A DNA stretch of 5,520 bases from an uncultured Eubacterium sp. (lineage in GTDB: Bacteria > Bacillota > Clostridia > Lachnospirales > Lachnospiraceae): the NCBI GenBank assembly GCA_910577225.1, contig CAJTMV010000072.1, forward strand, positions 1 through 5,520, written 5' to 3'. This document shows, piece by piece, positions 1 to 5,490 of the stretch. Under the pieces are notes generated by a model. The model had not been told where the DNA came from. It saw only the letters and a list, made by a program, of their open reading frames with translations, and did not search any database. The position numbers and the translations under genes are program-made. Numbering within the stretch: position 1 is the first letter of the stretch; each line of letters begins with the position of its first letter.

Positions 1-71
1 CCGCACCCGGATAACAGCAGTGGAACCGGCATCAGACATGCCAGAAAAAGACTAAACATTTTCTTCTTCAT
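1..71 (-). CDS. Secreted lipoprotein N-terminus, probably an ABC-transporter solute-binding protein (partial)
   Basis: Only the first 23 codons and two further bases are in the window; the gene continues past the left edge. The reverse strand opens with ATG at 71-69 and encodes a typical lipoprotein signal peptide: a basic start (MKKK), a hydrophobic core (FSLFLACLMPVPLLL) and a lipobox LSGC ending at Cys23, the residue expected to be lipidated and to become the mature N-terminus. The start is well supported by AAGGAAGGAG (reverse strand of 81-90), 9 nt upstream. The mature protein would be anchored on the outer face of the membrane. Calling it a sugar-binding component of an ABC transporter is inference: it rests on the divergent AraC-family regulator at 418 and on how common this pairing is in Firmicutes. 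No part of the mature domain is visible, so another lipoprotein class is possible. Confidence 0.8.
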   Translation of the reverse strand, partial: MKKKMFSLFLACLMPVPLLLSGC

Positions 72-80
72 TACTTCTTA

Positions 81-90
81 CTCCTTCCTT
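81..90 (-). promoter_or_regulatory. Ribosome binding site of the lipoprotein gene
   Basis: The reverse strand reads AAGGAAGGAG, a double purine-rich Shine-Dalgarno match 9 nt before the ATG at 71. It fixes the start of the truncated lipoprotein gene and shows that the short open frame at the window edge is a real gene start. Confidence 0.8.
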
Positions 91-109
91 TCTCTTTGTT
101 TGTATAGAC

Positions 110-138
110 ATTATAACATTCCTTAATGCGTCTTGAAA
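110..138 (-). promoter_or_regulatory. Candidate extended -10 promoter for the lipoprotein gene
   Basis: The reverse strand of 110-118 reads TGTTATAAT, a perfect -10 hexamer (TATAAT, 110-115) with the TGn extension. At 17 bp spacing the -35 position (133-138) reads TTTCAA, only a 3/6 match. Transcription would start near 103, giving a leader of about 30 nt to the ATG at 71. A strong -10 with a poor -35 is what is often seen at activator-dependent promoters, fitting control by the neighbouring AraC-type protein; that control is inferred. Confidence 0.6.
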
Positions 139-203
139 TATCATGTTTTTTCACTTTATATACCATAATGTTATTTTTTTGTTATATATATGAAATCAAA
201 CAA

Positions 204-248
204 CATTTTGGTATATTTCAAAAACAGACTGGCATTTTGGCATGTTTT
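204..248. repeat. Pair of direct repeats, candidate AraC-type operator
   Basis: CATTTTGGTATATTTC (204-219) and CATTTTGGCATGTTTT (233-248) match at 13 of 16 positions, with the first eight bases identical, and lie 29 bp start to start. AraC-family proteins commonly bind as dimers to direct repeats, so these are plausible sites for the regulator at 418. The second copy overlaps the -35 and spacer of the candidate regulator promoter, which would suit autoregulation. The 29-bp spacing is longer than the roughly 21 bp of classic AraC half-sites, and in AT-rich DNA such a repeat could be chance. Confidence 0.35.
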
Positions 249-258
249 CGTCTATACT
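229..258 (+). promoter_or_regulatory. Weak candidate promoter for the AraC-family gene
   Basis: CTGGCA (229-234, 4/6 to TTGACA), an 18-bp spacer and TATACT (253-258, 5/6 to TATAAT) make a modest sigma-A-type promoter. Transcription would begin near 265, leaving a leader of about 150 nt before the ATG at 418. It overlaps the second direct-repeat copy. No better plus-strand promoter was found closer to the gene, but this one is not strong. Confidence 0.3.
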
Positions 259-417
259 ATAGAACATACCGGCAATCATTCAGACCAGCTATATTTATAA
301 AAATATGCAGATCCTGATAGAACATGCTAAAAAATTCAGGACTGCTGTCCCGGCTTTGTCTGATTGCTGCCGCTGCATACAGAACCACACTATAAGCAGA
401 AGGGATGACACAACGCC

Positions 418-1278
418 ATGCAGGAATTGCTATTCTCCGTGTTTCCAAGTGAAAATTTTGTAGATCTGAAATTATACCAGTTTGGCTGGGAACGTTGTAT
501 GCCTGCCCACGCATTTGGTCCGGCTGCACGTACCCATTTTTTGTTCCATTATGTCATATCCGGCACCGGAACACTGCTGGCCGATGATACGGCCGGCCAT
601 ACGAATACTTATCAGATCAAAAGCGGACAGGGTTTTATGATTTTTCCAGGTCAGATCAATACTTACGTCGCCGACCAAAAGCTGCCCTGGGAATACGTCT
701 GGCTGGAATTTGACGGACTGCGTGCAAAAGAAGCGCTTTCCATCGCCGGACTTACGCCGGATACGCCCATATACCATGCGAACTCGTATGAAATGCGGGA
801 TGTTATGATGCAGGAAATGGTCTATATCGCCCAGCATGGAGATATGTCGCCCCTGCATTTAATCGGCCATTTATATCTGTTTATGGACGCGCTGACACGC
901 TCGATCTCATCGTTACGCCTGACGAAAGGCGGACGCTTGCGAGATTTTTATATTCATGAAGCAATCGCATTTATTGATCAGAACTTTCAGAATGATATTT
1001 CAGTGGAAGAAATTGCAGACAACTGCGGTCTGAACCGCAGTTATTTCAGTAAGATATTTAAAGAAGCAATCGGCAGGACGCCGCAGGCATTTTTATTAAA
1101 TTACCGAATGACCAAAGCCGCCGAATTATTAAAGCTCACCCAGCTGTCGGTCAGTGATATTAGTAAAGCTGTCGGATACGATAATCCGCTGCATTTTTCA
1201 AGAGCATATAAAAATGTATATGGCGTATCTCCAAGAGAATGGCGCAATGAAAACCGGCAGACCGATGCCCGTACCTGA
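418..1278 (+). CDS. AraC-family transcriptional regulator (cupin sensor plus double HTH)
   Basis: A 286-aa DNA-binding regulator, the usual length for this family. Residues about 15-100 resemble the AraC cupin-like ligand-binding/dimerisation domain: HYVISGTGTL (44-53), GQGFMIFPG (70-78) and PWEYVWLEFDG (90-100) are typical of sugar-responsive members. Residues about 180-277 form the C-terminal tandem HTH: ISVEEIADNCGLNRSYFSKIFK (first HTH, 194-215), the linking helix with RMTKAAELL (230-238), then SVSDISKAVGYDNPLHFSRAYK (second HTH, 244-265), closing with GVSPREWR (269-276), the family signature end. The ATG at 418 is chosen because an in-frame stop lies at 406-408 and GAAGGGA (399-405) lies 12 nt upstream, a slightly long spacing. 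Being divergent from a lipoprotein gene, it probably activates that operon in response to a sugar. The ligand cannot be read from the sequence. Its last codons form the left arm of a hairpin. Confidence 0.93.
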   Translation: MQELLFSVFPSENFVDLKLYQFGWERCMPAHAFGPAARTHFLFHYVISGTGTLLADDTAGHTNTYQIKSGQGFMIFPGQINTYVADQKLPWEYVWLEFDGLRAKEALSIAGLTPDTPIYHANSYEMRDVMMQEMVYIAQHGDMSPLHLIGHLYLFMDALTRSISSLRLTKGGRLRDFYIHEAIAFIDQNFQNDISVEEIADNCGLNRSYFSKIFKEAIGRTPQAFLLNYRMTKAAELLKLTQLSVSDISKAVGYDNPLHFSRAYKNVYGVSPREWRNENRQTDART

Positions 1279-1293
1279 CAGGCATCGGTCTGC
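1257..1293. terminator. Hairpin between convergent genes, likely shared or cls-side terminator
   Basis: The arms GCAGACCGATGCC (1257-1269) and GGCATCGGTCTGC (1281-1293) are perfectly complementary over 13 bp around an 11-nt loop. The loop contains the AraC stop codon (1276-1278), so the left arm lies inside that gene. The hairpin begins 3 nt beyond the cls stop codon (1297-1299, reverse strand). On the minus strand the stem is followed by CGGTTTTC, a short T-run; on the plus strand no T-run follows. It therefore looks more like an intrinsic terminator, of modest quality, for the minus-strand gene, with possible bidirectional effect. Confidence 0.6.
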
Positions 1294-1296
1294 AGC

Positions 1297-2874
1297 TTAC
1301 AAAAGCGGCGCCAGCGCTTTCATCAGATAGCCGGTCATCTTCACTTTAAATCTTTCCTTACGGACAGTCTCCTTTGTAACCATACGGCATTTCAAAAGCG
1401 TCCTTTGAACATCCGCCTCAATATCCCGGATACAGTCCGTCTCATACATATATGCCGCGCATTCAAAATGATGATACAGGCTGCGGTAATCCAGATTGAT
1501 CGTTCCTACCACCGCTTCCCTGTCGTCGCTGACAAATACTTTGGCATGTACAAACCCGGGCGTATATTCATAGATCTTTACACCTGCTTCCAACAGCGAC
1601 GGATAATGCGTTTTTGCCAGTGCATAAGGCACTTCTTTATCCGGAATGCCAGGCAGTATCAATACGACGTCCACTCCTCTTTCCGCCGCAAACTTCAAAG
1701 CCGTCTCTGTCTCTCCGTCCAGAATCAGATACGGCGACATAATATGTACATATCTTAAAGAACGATTTAATATATCCATATATACCCGTTCGCCCAGCTT
1801 ATCATTGTCCAGCGGACAATCTCCATAAGGAATGACCCAGCCTTTTGCATTCAGATCCGGCTGACACGGATAGGATAAAAACGTCTCGTATTCTTTCGTT
1901 TTTTCATCCATATCCCACATCTGTAAAAACAAAAGCGTAAAGCTCTTTACCGCCTCTCCTTTTAACATCACCGCCGTGTCCTTCCAGTGACCGAATCTTT
2001 GCTTCTGATTGATATATTCGTCCGCCAGATTCACGCCGCCGGTAAAAGCCGTCTGCCCGTCGATCACCAGTATTTTTCTATGATCCCTGTAATTATAATG
2101 TGTAGAAATAAACGGCGCTACCGGCGCAAACATTTTACACTGAATCCCGAGCGCACGCAGCCTCTTTGGATAATCGTGCGGCAGCAGGGAAAATTCGCAC
2201 GTCCCGTCGTACATCACGCGTACATCCACTCCTTCGGCCGCTTTTTTGGCCAGTATCTCTAAAATGCTGCCCCACATCAGGCCTTCGTCTACGATAAAAT
2301 ATTCCATAAATATAAAATGCTTTGCCGCGGCAAGCTGCAGGAGCATTTCCTGAAATTTATCTTCTCCCTGCGGAAAATAGGTAACCGCCGTATGTTCATA
2401 GACCGGAAAGCAGCCGCTTCTTTGCATATAGCGCGCCAGAGACGCTGCCTGTTTATTTTTTTCCTCAAATCGTTCCATAACGTCCTTCTGCTGCAAAATA
2501 CATGTCTTTGTCCCGGCAATCACATCGTTGACCCATTTTTTTAAAGCTCTGTGCCCGATATTACTCTGCGTATAGGCAAACAAAAGTACGCCAAATACCG
2601 GCAGCAGCATAATCACGATCAGCCAGGTAATTTTTGCGGTCGGATTGAGCCTGCTGTTTAACAGACAAATGACCATTACAAACGTAAACAATACTCTTCC
2701 GCCCATCATATGCGGCAGAAACTCGTCGACCCATTGAAAAAAATCAAATAAAATCCGAACCTGTATAAACAATAACAGCAGAATCAGACCAAAACGGCTG
2801 AAAATCGCATGTGAGATTCCTTTTTGTCCTTTTTTTATAAGCCGCAGTCCTTTGTTTTTATAGTCTCTTTTCAT
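1297..2874 (-). CDS. cls: Cardiolipin synthase (phospholipase D superfamily, two HKD motifs)
   Basis: A 525-aa integral membrane enzyme expected to join two phosphatidylglycerol molecules into cardiolipin plus glycerol at the cytoplasmic membrane. The N-terminus is basic (KKGQKG), then has hydrophobic stretches at about 24-47, 60-75 and 82-101, matching the membrane anchor of bacterial Cls. Two PLD catalytic motifs HxKxxxxD are intact: His265/Lys267/Asp272, followed by GGVNLADEY, and His443/Lys445/Asp450, followed by GTINLDYRS. Length and layout fit Firmicutes Cls (about 480-520 aa). The frame stays open to an ATG at 2985, but I start at the ATG at 2874: it has GGAGGAG (reverse strand of 2883-2889) 8 nt upstream, begins MKRDYKN, and the longer version would cover the promoter. 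The gene is divergent from the DtxR-like gene at 3072 and convergent with the AraC gene. Both HKD motifs make a non-catalytic homologue unlikely; another PLD-type phosphatidyltransferase is possible. Confidence 0.93.
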   Translation of the reverse strand: MKRDYKNKGLRLIKKGQKGISHAIFSRFGLILLLLFIQVRILFDFFQWVDEFLPHMMGGRVLFTFVMVICLLNSRLNPTAKITWLIVIMLLPVFGVLLFAYTQSNIGHRALKKWVNDVIAGTKTCILQQKDVMERFEEKNKQAASLARYMQRSGCFPVYEHTAVTYFPQGEDKFQEMLLQLAAAKHFIFMEYFIVDEGLMWGSILEILAKKAAEGVDVRVMYDGTCEFSLLPHDYPKRLRALGIQCKMFAPVAPFISTHYNYRDHRKILVIDGQTAFTGGVNLADEYINQKQRFGHWKDTAVMLKGEAVKSFTLLFLQMWDMDEKTKEYETFLSYPCQPDLNAKGWVIPYGDCPLDNDKLGERVYMDILNRSLRYVHIMSPYLILDGETETALKFAAERGVDVVLILPGIPDKEVPYALAKTHYPSLLEAGVKIYEYTPGFVHAKVFVSDDREAVVGTINLDYRSLYHHFECAAYMYETDCIRDIEADVQRTLLKCRMVTKETVRKERFKVKMTGYLMKALAPLL

Positions 2875-2882
2875 TTCGTATT

Positions 2883-2889
2883 CTCCTCC
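2883..2889 (-). promoter_or_regulatory. Ribosome binding site deciding the cls start
   Basis: GGAGGAG on the reverse strand, 8 nt before the ATG at 2874, is a near-ideal Shine-Dalgarno sequence. It lies inside the longer open frame that reaches 2985 and is the main reason to reject that upstream start. Confidence 0.85.
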
Positions 2890-2937
2890 GTATCTGCCCA
2901 CGATGAATGATGGATGCATGTATCGGCTGTTTTTATT

Positions 2938-2966
2938 ATTATAACGTATGTATGCTTTCGTGACAA
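2938..2966 (-). promoter_or_regulatory. Sigma-A-type promoter of cls
   Basis: The reverse strand reads TTGTCA (2966-2961, 5/6 to TTGACA), a 17-bp spacer, then TATAAT (2943-2938, perfect). Transcription would start near 2931, leaving a leader of about 57 nt to the ATG at 2874. This is the best-formed promoter in the window and supports the shorter cls start. The -35 falls in the left arm of a GTGACA/TGTCAC inverted repeat (2960-2965 and 2980-2985). Confidence 0.7.
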
Positions 2967-3001
2967 CTTCTTTCGCGGCTGTCACCGGTAACGACTTCTT
3001 T
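2966..3001. repeat. Repeated ACTTCTTT box between the divergent promoters
   Basis: ACAACTTCTTT (2963-2973) and ACGACTTCTTT (2991-3001) match at 10 of 11 positions, 28 bp apart; the exact 8-bp core ACTTCTTT is at 2966-2973 and 2994-3001. The first copy overlaps the cls -35 and the second overlaps the start of the -35 of the DtxR-like gene. It could be an operator for a regulator controlling both genes, possibly the DtxR-like protein itself, but it is not a recognisable DtxR or MntR palindrome and could be chance. Confidence 0.3.
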
Positions 3002-3027
3002 ACTTTTTCTGTCCATGCGTATATAAT
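2999..3027 (+). promoter_or_regulatory. Sigma-A-type promoter of the DtxR-like regulator gene
   Basis: TTTACT (2999-3004, 4/6 to TTGACA), a 17-bp spacer and TATAAT (3022-3027, perfect) form a good promoter. Transcription would start near 3034, with a leader of about 38 nt to the ATG at 3072. A small inverted repeat GTCA-CCC-TGAC (3042-3052) lies in the leader just before the Shine-Dalgarno. With no terminator seen between 3440 and 3499, this promoter may also serve asnB. Confidence 0.65.
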
Positions 3028-3071
3028 AGAAAGCAGTATCAGTCACCCTGACAGCAAAAGGAGCATTCACT

Positions 3072-3440
3072 ATGAATATACATGAATCCGCTGAAAATTA
3101 TCTGGAAACGATTCTGATTTTAAGTAAAACGCTGCCCGTTGTACGTTCGGTCGATATCGCAAACGAGCTTAGCTTTAAAAAATCAAGCGTAAGCGTCGCA
3201 ATGAAAAATCTGCGCGAAAACGGCTATATTACGGTTACGGACGCCGGATTTATTTATCTGACAGAATCCGGCGCAGATATCGCGGCAAAAATCTATGAAC
3301 GGCACGAGTTCTTTTCCGAATGGCTGAAAAGACTTGGCGTAGACGAAAAAACAGCGAACCAGGACGCCTGCAAAATGGAACACTATATGAGCGCCGACAG
3401 CTTTACCGCAATTAAAAACTACGTCCAAAAACATGGATAG
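3072..3440 (+). CDS. DtxR/MntR-family metal-dependent transcriptional regulator, short form
   Basis: A 122-aa DNA-binding repressor of the family that senses Fe2+ or Mn2+. Residues about 1-63 form the winged HTH: SAENYLETIL (6-15), VRSVDIANEL (24-33), SSVSVAMKNLRENGYI (38-53). Residues about 64-122 form the dimerisation/metal domain, with ERHEFFSEWLKRLGV (76-90) and DACKMEHYMS (98-107). By alignment from memory with MntR and DtxR, likely metal-site residues are Glu12, His78, Cys100, Glu103 and His104. Cys100 sits where DtxR has Cys102 (MntR has Glu99). Asn9 replaces the Asp of MntR or Met of DtxR. There is no C-terminal SH3-like domain, so it is MntR-sized or slightly smaller. AAAGGAG (3057-3063) lies 8 nt before the ATG. 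It is divergent from cls and 58 nt upstream of asnB. Which metal it senses and what it controls are unknown; no transporter or feo gene is in view. Confidence 0.88.
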   Translation: MNIHESAENYLETILILSKTLPVVRSVDIANELSFKKSSVSVAMKNLRENGYITVTDAGFIYLTESGADIAAKIYERHEFFSEWLKRLGVDEKTANQDACKMEHYMSADSFTAIKNYVQKHG

Positions 3441-3498
3441 GCATATTTGATTCTGTCTGCGCATAGATTAGAGCAAAGAAAACAATTGCAGGTAAACT

Positions 3499-5352
3499 AT
3501 GTGCAGCATTGCAGGCTTTTATGATCCGTCTGCCTGCTTTCTGGCAAAGCAGGCGGAATTTGAACATATCTTACAACAAATGGGAAAGTGTCAGACGCAT
3601 CGCGGACCGGACGACTCCGGTATATTTCTTTCGGATGCGTGCGGACTGTCTCATACAAGACTATCCATTATCGATCTGAAAAATGGCAGTCAGCCCATGA
3701 CAAGATCACTCGGCGACCATCTGTATCATATCGTATACAACGGTGAGATTTACAACTTAAAAGCGCTCAGACAGGCGCTCTTTGCGCGTGATATCATACC
3801 GAAAACTTCTTCTGATACAGAAATCATTCTTTTGTCTTATTTAACCTTCGGCCCCGAATTTATCCGACAGCTCGACGGCATCTTTGCGTTTGCCATCTAC
3901 GATGAACGTCATAAGATCCTGACGCTCTATCGTGACAGCTTTGGCGTCAAGCCGCTGTTTTATACGATTTTTAACGGCACGCTTCTGTTCTCCTCCGAGC
4001 TGAAAGGGCTGTTCTGCTTTCCGGGCGTTACGGCAAATCTTGATAAAAACGGACTGAATGAAATTTTCGGCCTCGGCCCTGCCCGTACACCCGGAAACGG
4101 TATTTTTAAAGATATTTATGAACTAAAACCCGGCACATGTATGACCTGCAGCAGCGCCGGCGTTACGACGCATACATATTTCCGGCTCACGAGCCGCCCA
4201 CATGAAGATTCTTACGAAGATACGATTGAAAAAACGCGATTTCTCATTACAGACGCGATCAAACGCCAGATGATTTCCGATGTACCGATCTGCACATTTT
4301 TGTCCGGCGGCGTAGATTCCAGTCTTGTATCCGCCGTGTGCGCAAAAGAACTGGAAGCGCAGGGACAGACGCTTTCTACCTATTCGTTCGACTTTACCGA
4401 TAATGATAAATATTTTCAGGCTAACAGTTTTCAGCCTTCTATGGACCGCCCGTATGTCGATAAAATGGCAGCGTTTTTACACTCTGATCACCATTATCTG
4501 GAATGCGGCAGTCAGATACAGGCCGACAAATTGTATGAATCCGTAGACGCCCACGACCTTCCGTGCATGGCGGATGTCGACTCTTCTCTGCTCTATTTCT
4601 GCGGCGAGGTGGCAAACCATCACAAAGTCGTACTGACCGGAGAATGCGCAGACGAAGTATTCGGCGGCTATCCCTGGTTCCATAAACCATCCTTTTTAAA
4701 CTGTCATACCTTCCCATGGACGCCGGATCTGTCTCCACGCAAACAGCTGTTACACCCAGAACTGTTAAAGCAGCTGGACATGGATGCGTACGTTAAAAAT
4801 GCCTATGAAACAGCCATTCGCGAAATATCCATACTTCCAGGAGAAAACAGCACCGAAGTCAGCCGCCGTCAGATTGGATATCTGAATATCCGCTTTTTCA
4901 TGCAGACACTGTTAAACCGCATGGACCGCACAAGTATGCATTCCGGTCTGGAAGCGCGCGTACCGTTCGCAGATCGTACGCTTGTTGATTATGTATTTAA
5001 CATTCCATGGGAAATGAAAGCAAAAGACGGCATCGTAAAAAACGTGCTCCGTCAGGCGGCATGCTCGCTCCTGCCAGAAGAAATCCTGTTCCGTAAAAAA
5101 AGTCCTTACCCGAAAACCTACCACCCGCACTACGAAAAGCTGCTGGCCGACCGTCTGAAAGCCGTTCTCGAACAGCCGGACTGCCCGCTGCGGGAACTGA
5201 CAGATGTGACAGCGATCCTGTTATTTCTGGATAAAACAAAAGACTATGGAGCGCCATGGTACGGGCAGCTGATGGCCGGCCCGCAAATGATTGCGTATCT
5301 GCTGCAGGTAGAATACTGGATGAGGAAATATAAAGTACATATAATAATATAA
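3499..5352 (+). CDS. asnB: Glutamine-hydrolysing asparagine synthetase, AsnO-like
   Basis: A 617-aa cytoplasmic enzyme that makes asparagine from aspartate, ATP and glutamine. The N-terminal class II glutaminase domain (about 2-210) is complete: Cys2 is the nucleophile exposed after Met removal, with RGPDDSG (35-41), HTRLSIIDL (52-60, Arg54), YNGEIYN (80-86, Asn81 and Glu83), SSDTE (104-108, Asp106) and GVKPLFY (149-155). The synthetase domain (about 235-610) carries the ATP PP-loop SGGVDSS (269-275), TGECADEVFGGYPWF (380-394) and NRMDRTSMHSGLEARVPFAD (473-492). GECADE in place of the GEGSDE of E. coli AsnB, the insert around DNDKYFQANSFQP (301-313) and the length resemble Bacillus AsnO (about 614 aa). 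The start is fixed by Cys2; the ribosome site is weak (GCAGG, 3488-3492). It probably follows the DtxR-like gene on one transcript. A role in amidating a peptide or polysaccharide precursor is less likely but not excluded. Confidence 0.94.
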   Translation: MCSIAGFYDPSACFLAKQAEFEHILQQMGKCQTHRGPDDSGIFLSDACGLSHTRLSIIDLKNGSQPMTRSLGDHLYHIVYNGEIYNLKALRQALFARDIIPKTSSDTEIILLSYLTFGPEFIRQLDGIFAFAIYDERHKILTLYRDSFGVKPLFYTIFNGTLLFSSELKGLFCFPGVTANLDKNGLNEIFGLGPARTPGNGIFKDIYELKPGTCMTCSSAGVTTHTYFRLTSRPHEDSYEDTIEKTRFLITDAIKRQMISDVPICTFLSGGVDSSLVSAVCAKELEAQGQTLSTYSFDFTDNDKYFQANSFQPSMDRPYVDKMAAFLHSDHHYLECGSQIQADKLYESVDAHDLPCMADVDSSLLYFCGEVANHHKVVLTGECADEVFGGYPWFHKPSFLNCHTFPWTPDLSPRKQLLHPELLKQLDMDAYVKNAYETAIREISILPGENSTEVSRRQIGYLNIRFFMQTLLNRMDRTSMHSGLEARVPFADRTLVDYVFNIPWEMKAKDGIVKNVLRQAACSLLPEEILFRKKSPYPKTYHPHYEKLLADRLKAVLEQPDCPLRELTDVTAILLFLDKTKDYGAPWYGQLMAGPQMIAYLLQVEYWMRKYKVHIII

Positions 5353-5361
5353 GGATATTCT

Positions 5362-5490
5362 ATGCGCTATTATGGGGGCGTTTATTATGGGGCTGCGCGG
5401 ATGTGTCTGTGGCTGCGTGGACGTGTTCGTGGCTGCGCGGACGTGTCCGTGACCGCTGGCAGGAGCCTGGAACCGGCGGCAGGGGACTGA
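5362..5490 (+). CDS. Possible 42-codon small ORF after asnB (doubtful)
   Basis: An ATG at 5362 opens a 42-codon frame ending in TGA at 5488-5490. AAGGA (5351-5355) overlaps the end of the asnB stop and lies 6 nt upstream, so translation could be coupled to asnB. The peptide starts MRYYGGVYYGAARM and is rich in Gly, Arg and Val, with no motif I recognise. It runs through the 20-bp tandem repeats, whose unit is not a multiple of three, so each unit is read in a different frame; this argues against selection on the peptide. It is in the same frame as asnB, past the TAA. I keep it only because of the well-placed ribosome site. Confidence 0.15.
   Translation: MRYYGGVYYGAARMCLWLRGRVRGCADVSVTAGRSLEPAAGD
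5364..5392 (+). repeat. Two-copy tandem repeat ending in TATTATGGGG
   Basis: GCGCTATTATGGGG (5364-5377) is directly followed by GCGTTTATTATGGGG (5378-5392): two head-to-tail copies that differ by one substitution/insertion next to the GCG. The second copy overlaps by two bases the first of the 20-bp repeat units that follow. Together they suggest a region prone to slippage or local duplication. Confidence 0.6.
5391..5450 (+). repeat. Three tandem 20-bp GC-rich repeats downstream of asnB
   Basis: Three contiguous units at 5391-5410, 5411-5430 and 5431-5450 follow the consensus GGCTGCGYGGAYGTGTYYGT. Each pair differs at two to four positions, and every difference is a C/T change. The unit length of 20 bp is not a codon multiple. 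The third unit contains a near-perfect palindrome CGGAC-GT-GTCCG. After 5450 the pattern decays (GACCGCTGGC...), though the DNA remains GC-rich to the window end. Its role is unknown; it could be a minisatellite, part of an intergenic repeat family, or the repetitive end of a gene lying mostly outside the window. Confidence 0.8.

Larger units (their letters stand above)
72..417. other. Divergent AT-rich intergenic region between lipoprotein and AraC regulator
   Basis: This 346-bp stretch separates the divergent lipoprotein and AraC-family genes and holds no convincing gene. It is strongly AT-rich between about 110 and 310, with T-runs around 144-180. It contains the extended -10 promoter on the minus strand, a weaker promoter candidate on the plus strand (229-258), a pair of direct repeats (204-219 and 233-248) and a 6-bp inverted repeat TGAAAT/ATTTCA (191-196 and 215-220). 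The part from about 310 to 395 shows nothing I can assign and would be a long leader of the regulator gene if the plus promoter is right. Confidence 0.6.

Noticed and set aside
126..317. 63-codon plus-strand open frame in the AT-rich intergenic region
   Set aside because: The Phe/Tyr/Ile-rich peptide reflects AT-rich DNA. There is no ribosome site before its ATG, and it runs over the promoter and direct repeats; no family resemblance was seen.
472..858. 128-codon minus-strand open frame inside the AraC gene
   Set aside because: It is antisense to a confidently identified gene, lacks a recognisable domain, and its composition looks like a shadow frame.
2872..2985. Longer cls start at the ATG at 2985, adding 37 residues
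   Set aside because: The extension covers the -10 and most of the spacer of the well-formed cls promoter, is not hydrophobic or family-like, and has no good ribosome site. The ATG at 2874 has GGAGGAG at ideal spacing.
3485..3515. ATTGCAGG repeated at 3485-3492 and 3508-3515 around the asnB start
   Set aside because: It is only 8 bp and one copy is constrained coding sequence; coincidence is the simpler explanation.
4439..5257. Several minus-strand open frames of 68-99 codons within asnB
   Set aside because: All are antisense to an intact, motif-complete asparagine synthetase gene and show no recognisable domains.
5350..5490. asnB extended by readthrough or a broken stop, since the frame continues past the TAA to 5490
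   Set aside because: The 617-residue protein already has the expected family length and a natural C-terminal end (YWMRKYKV...). The following sequence is repeat-derived.
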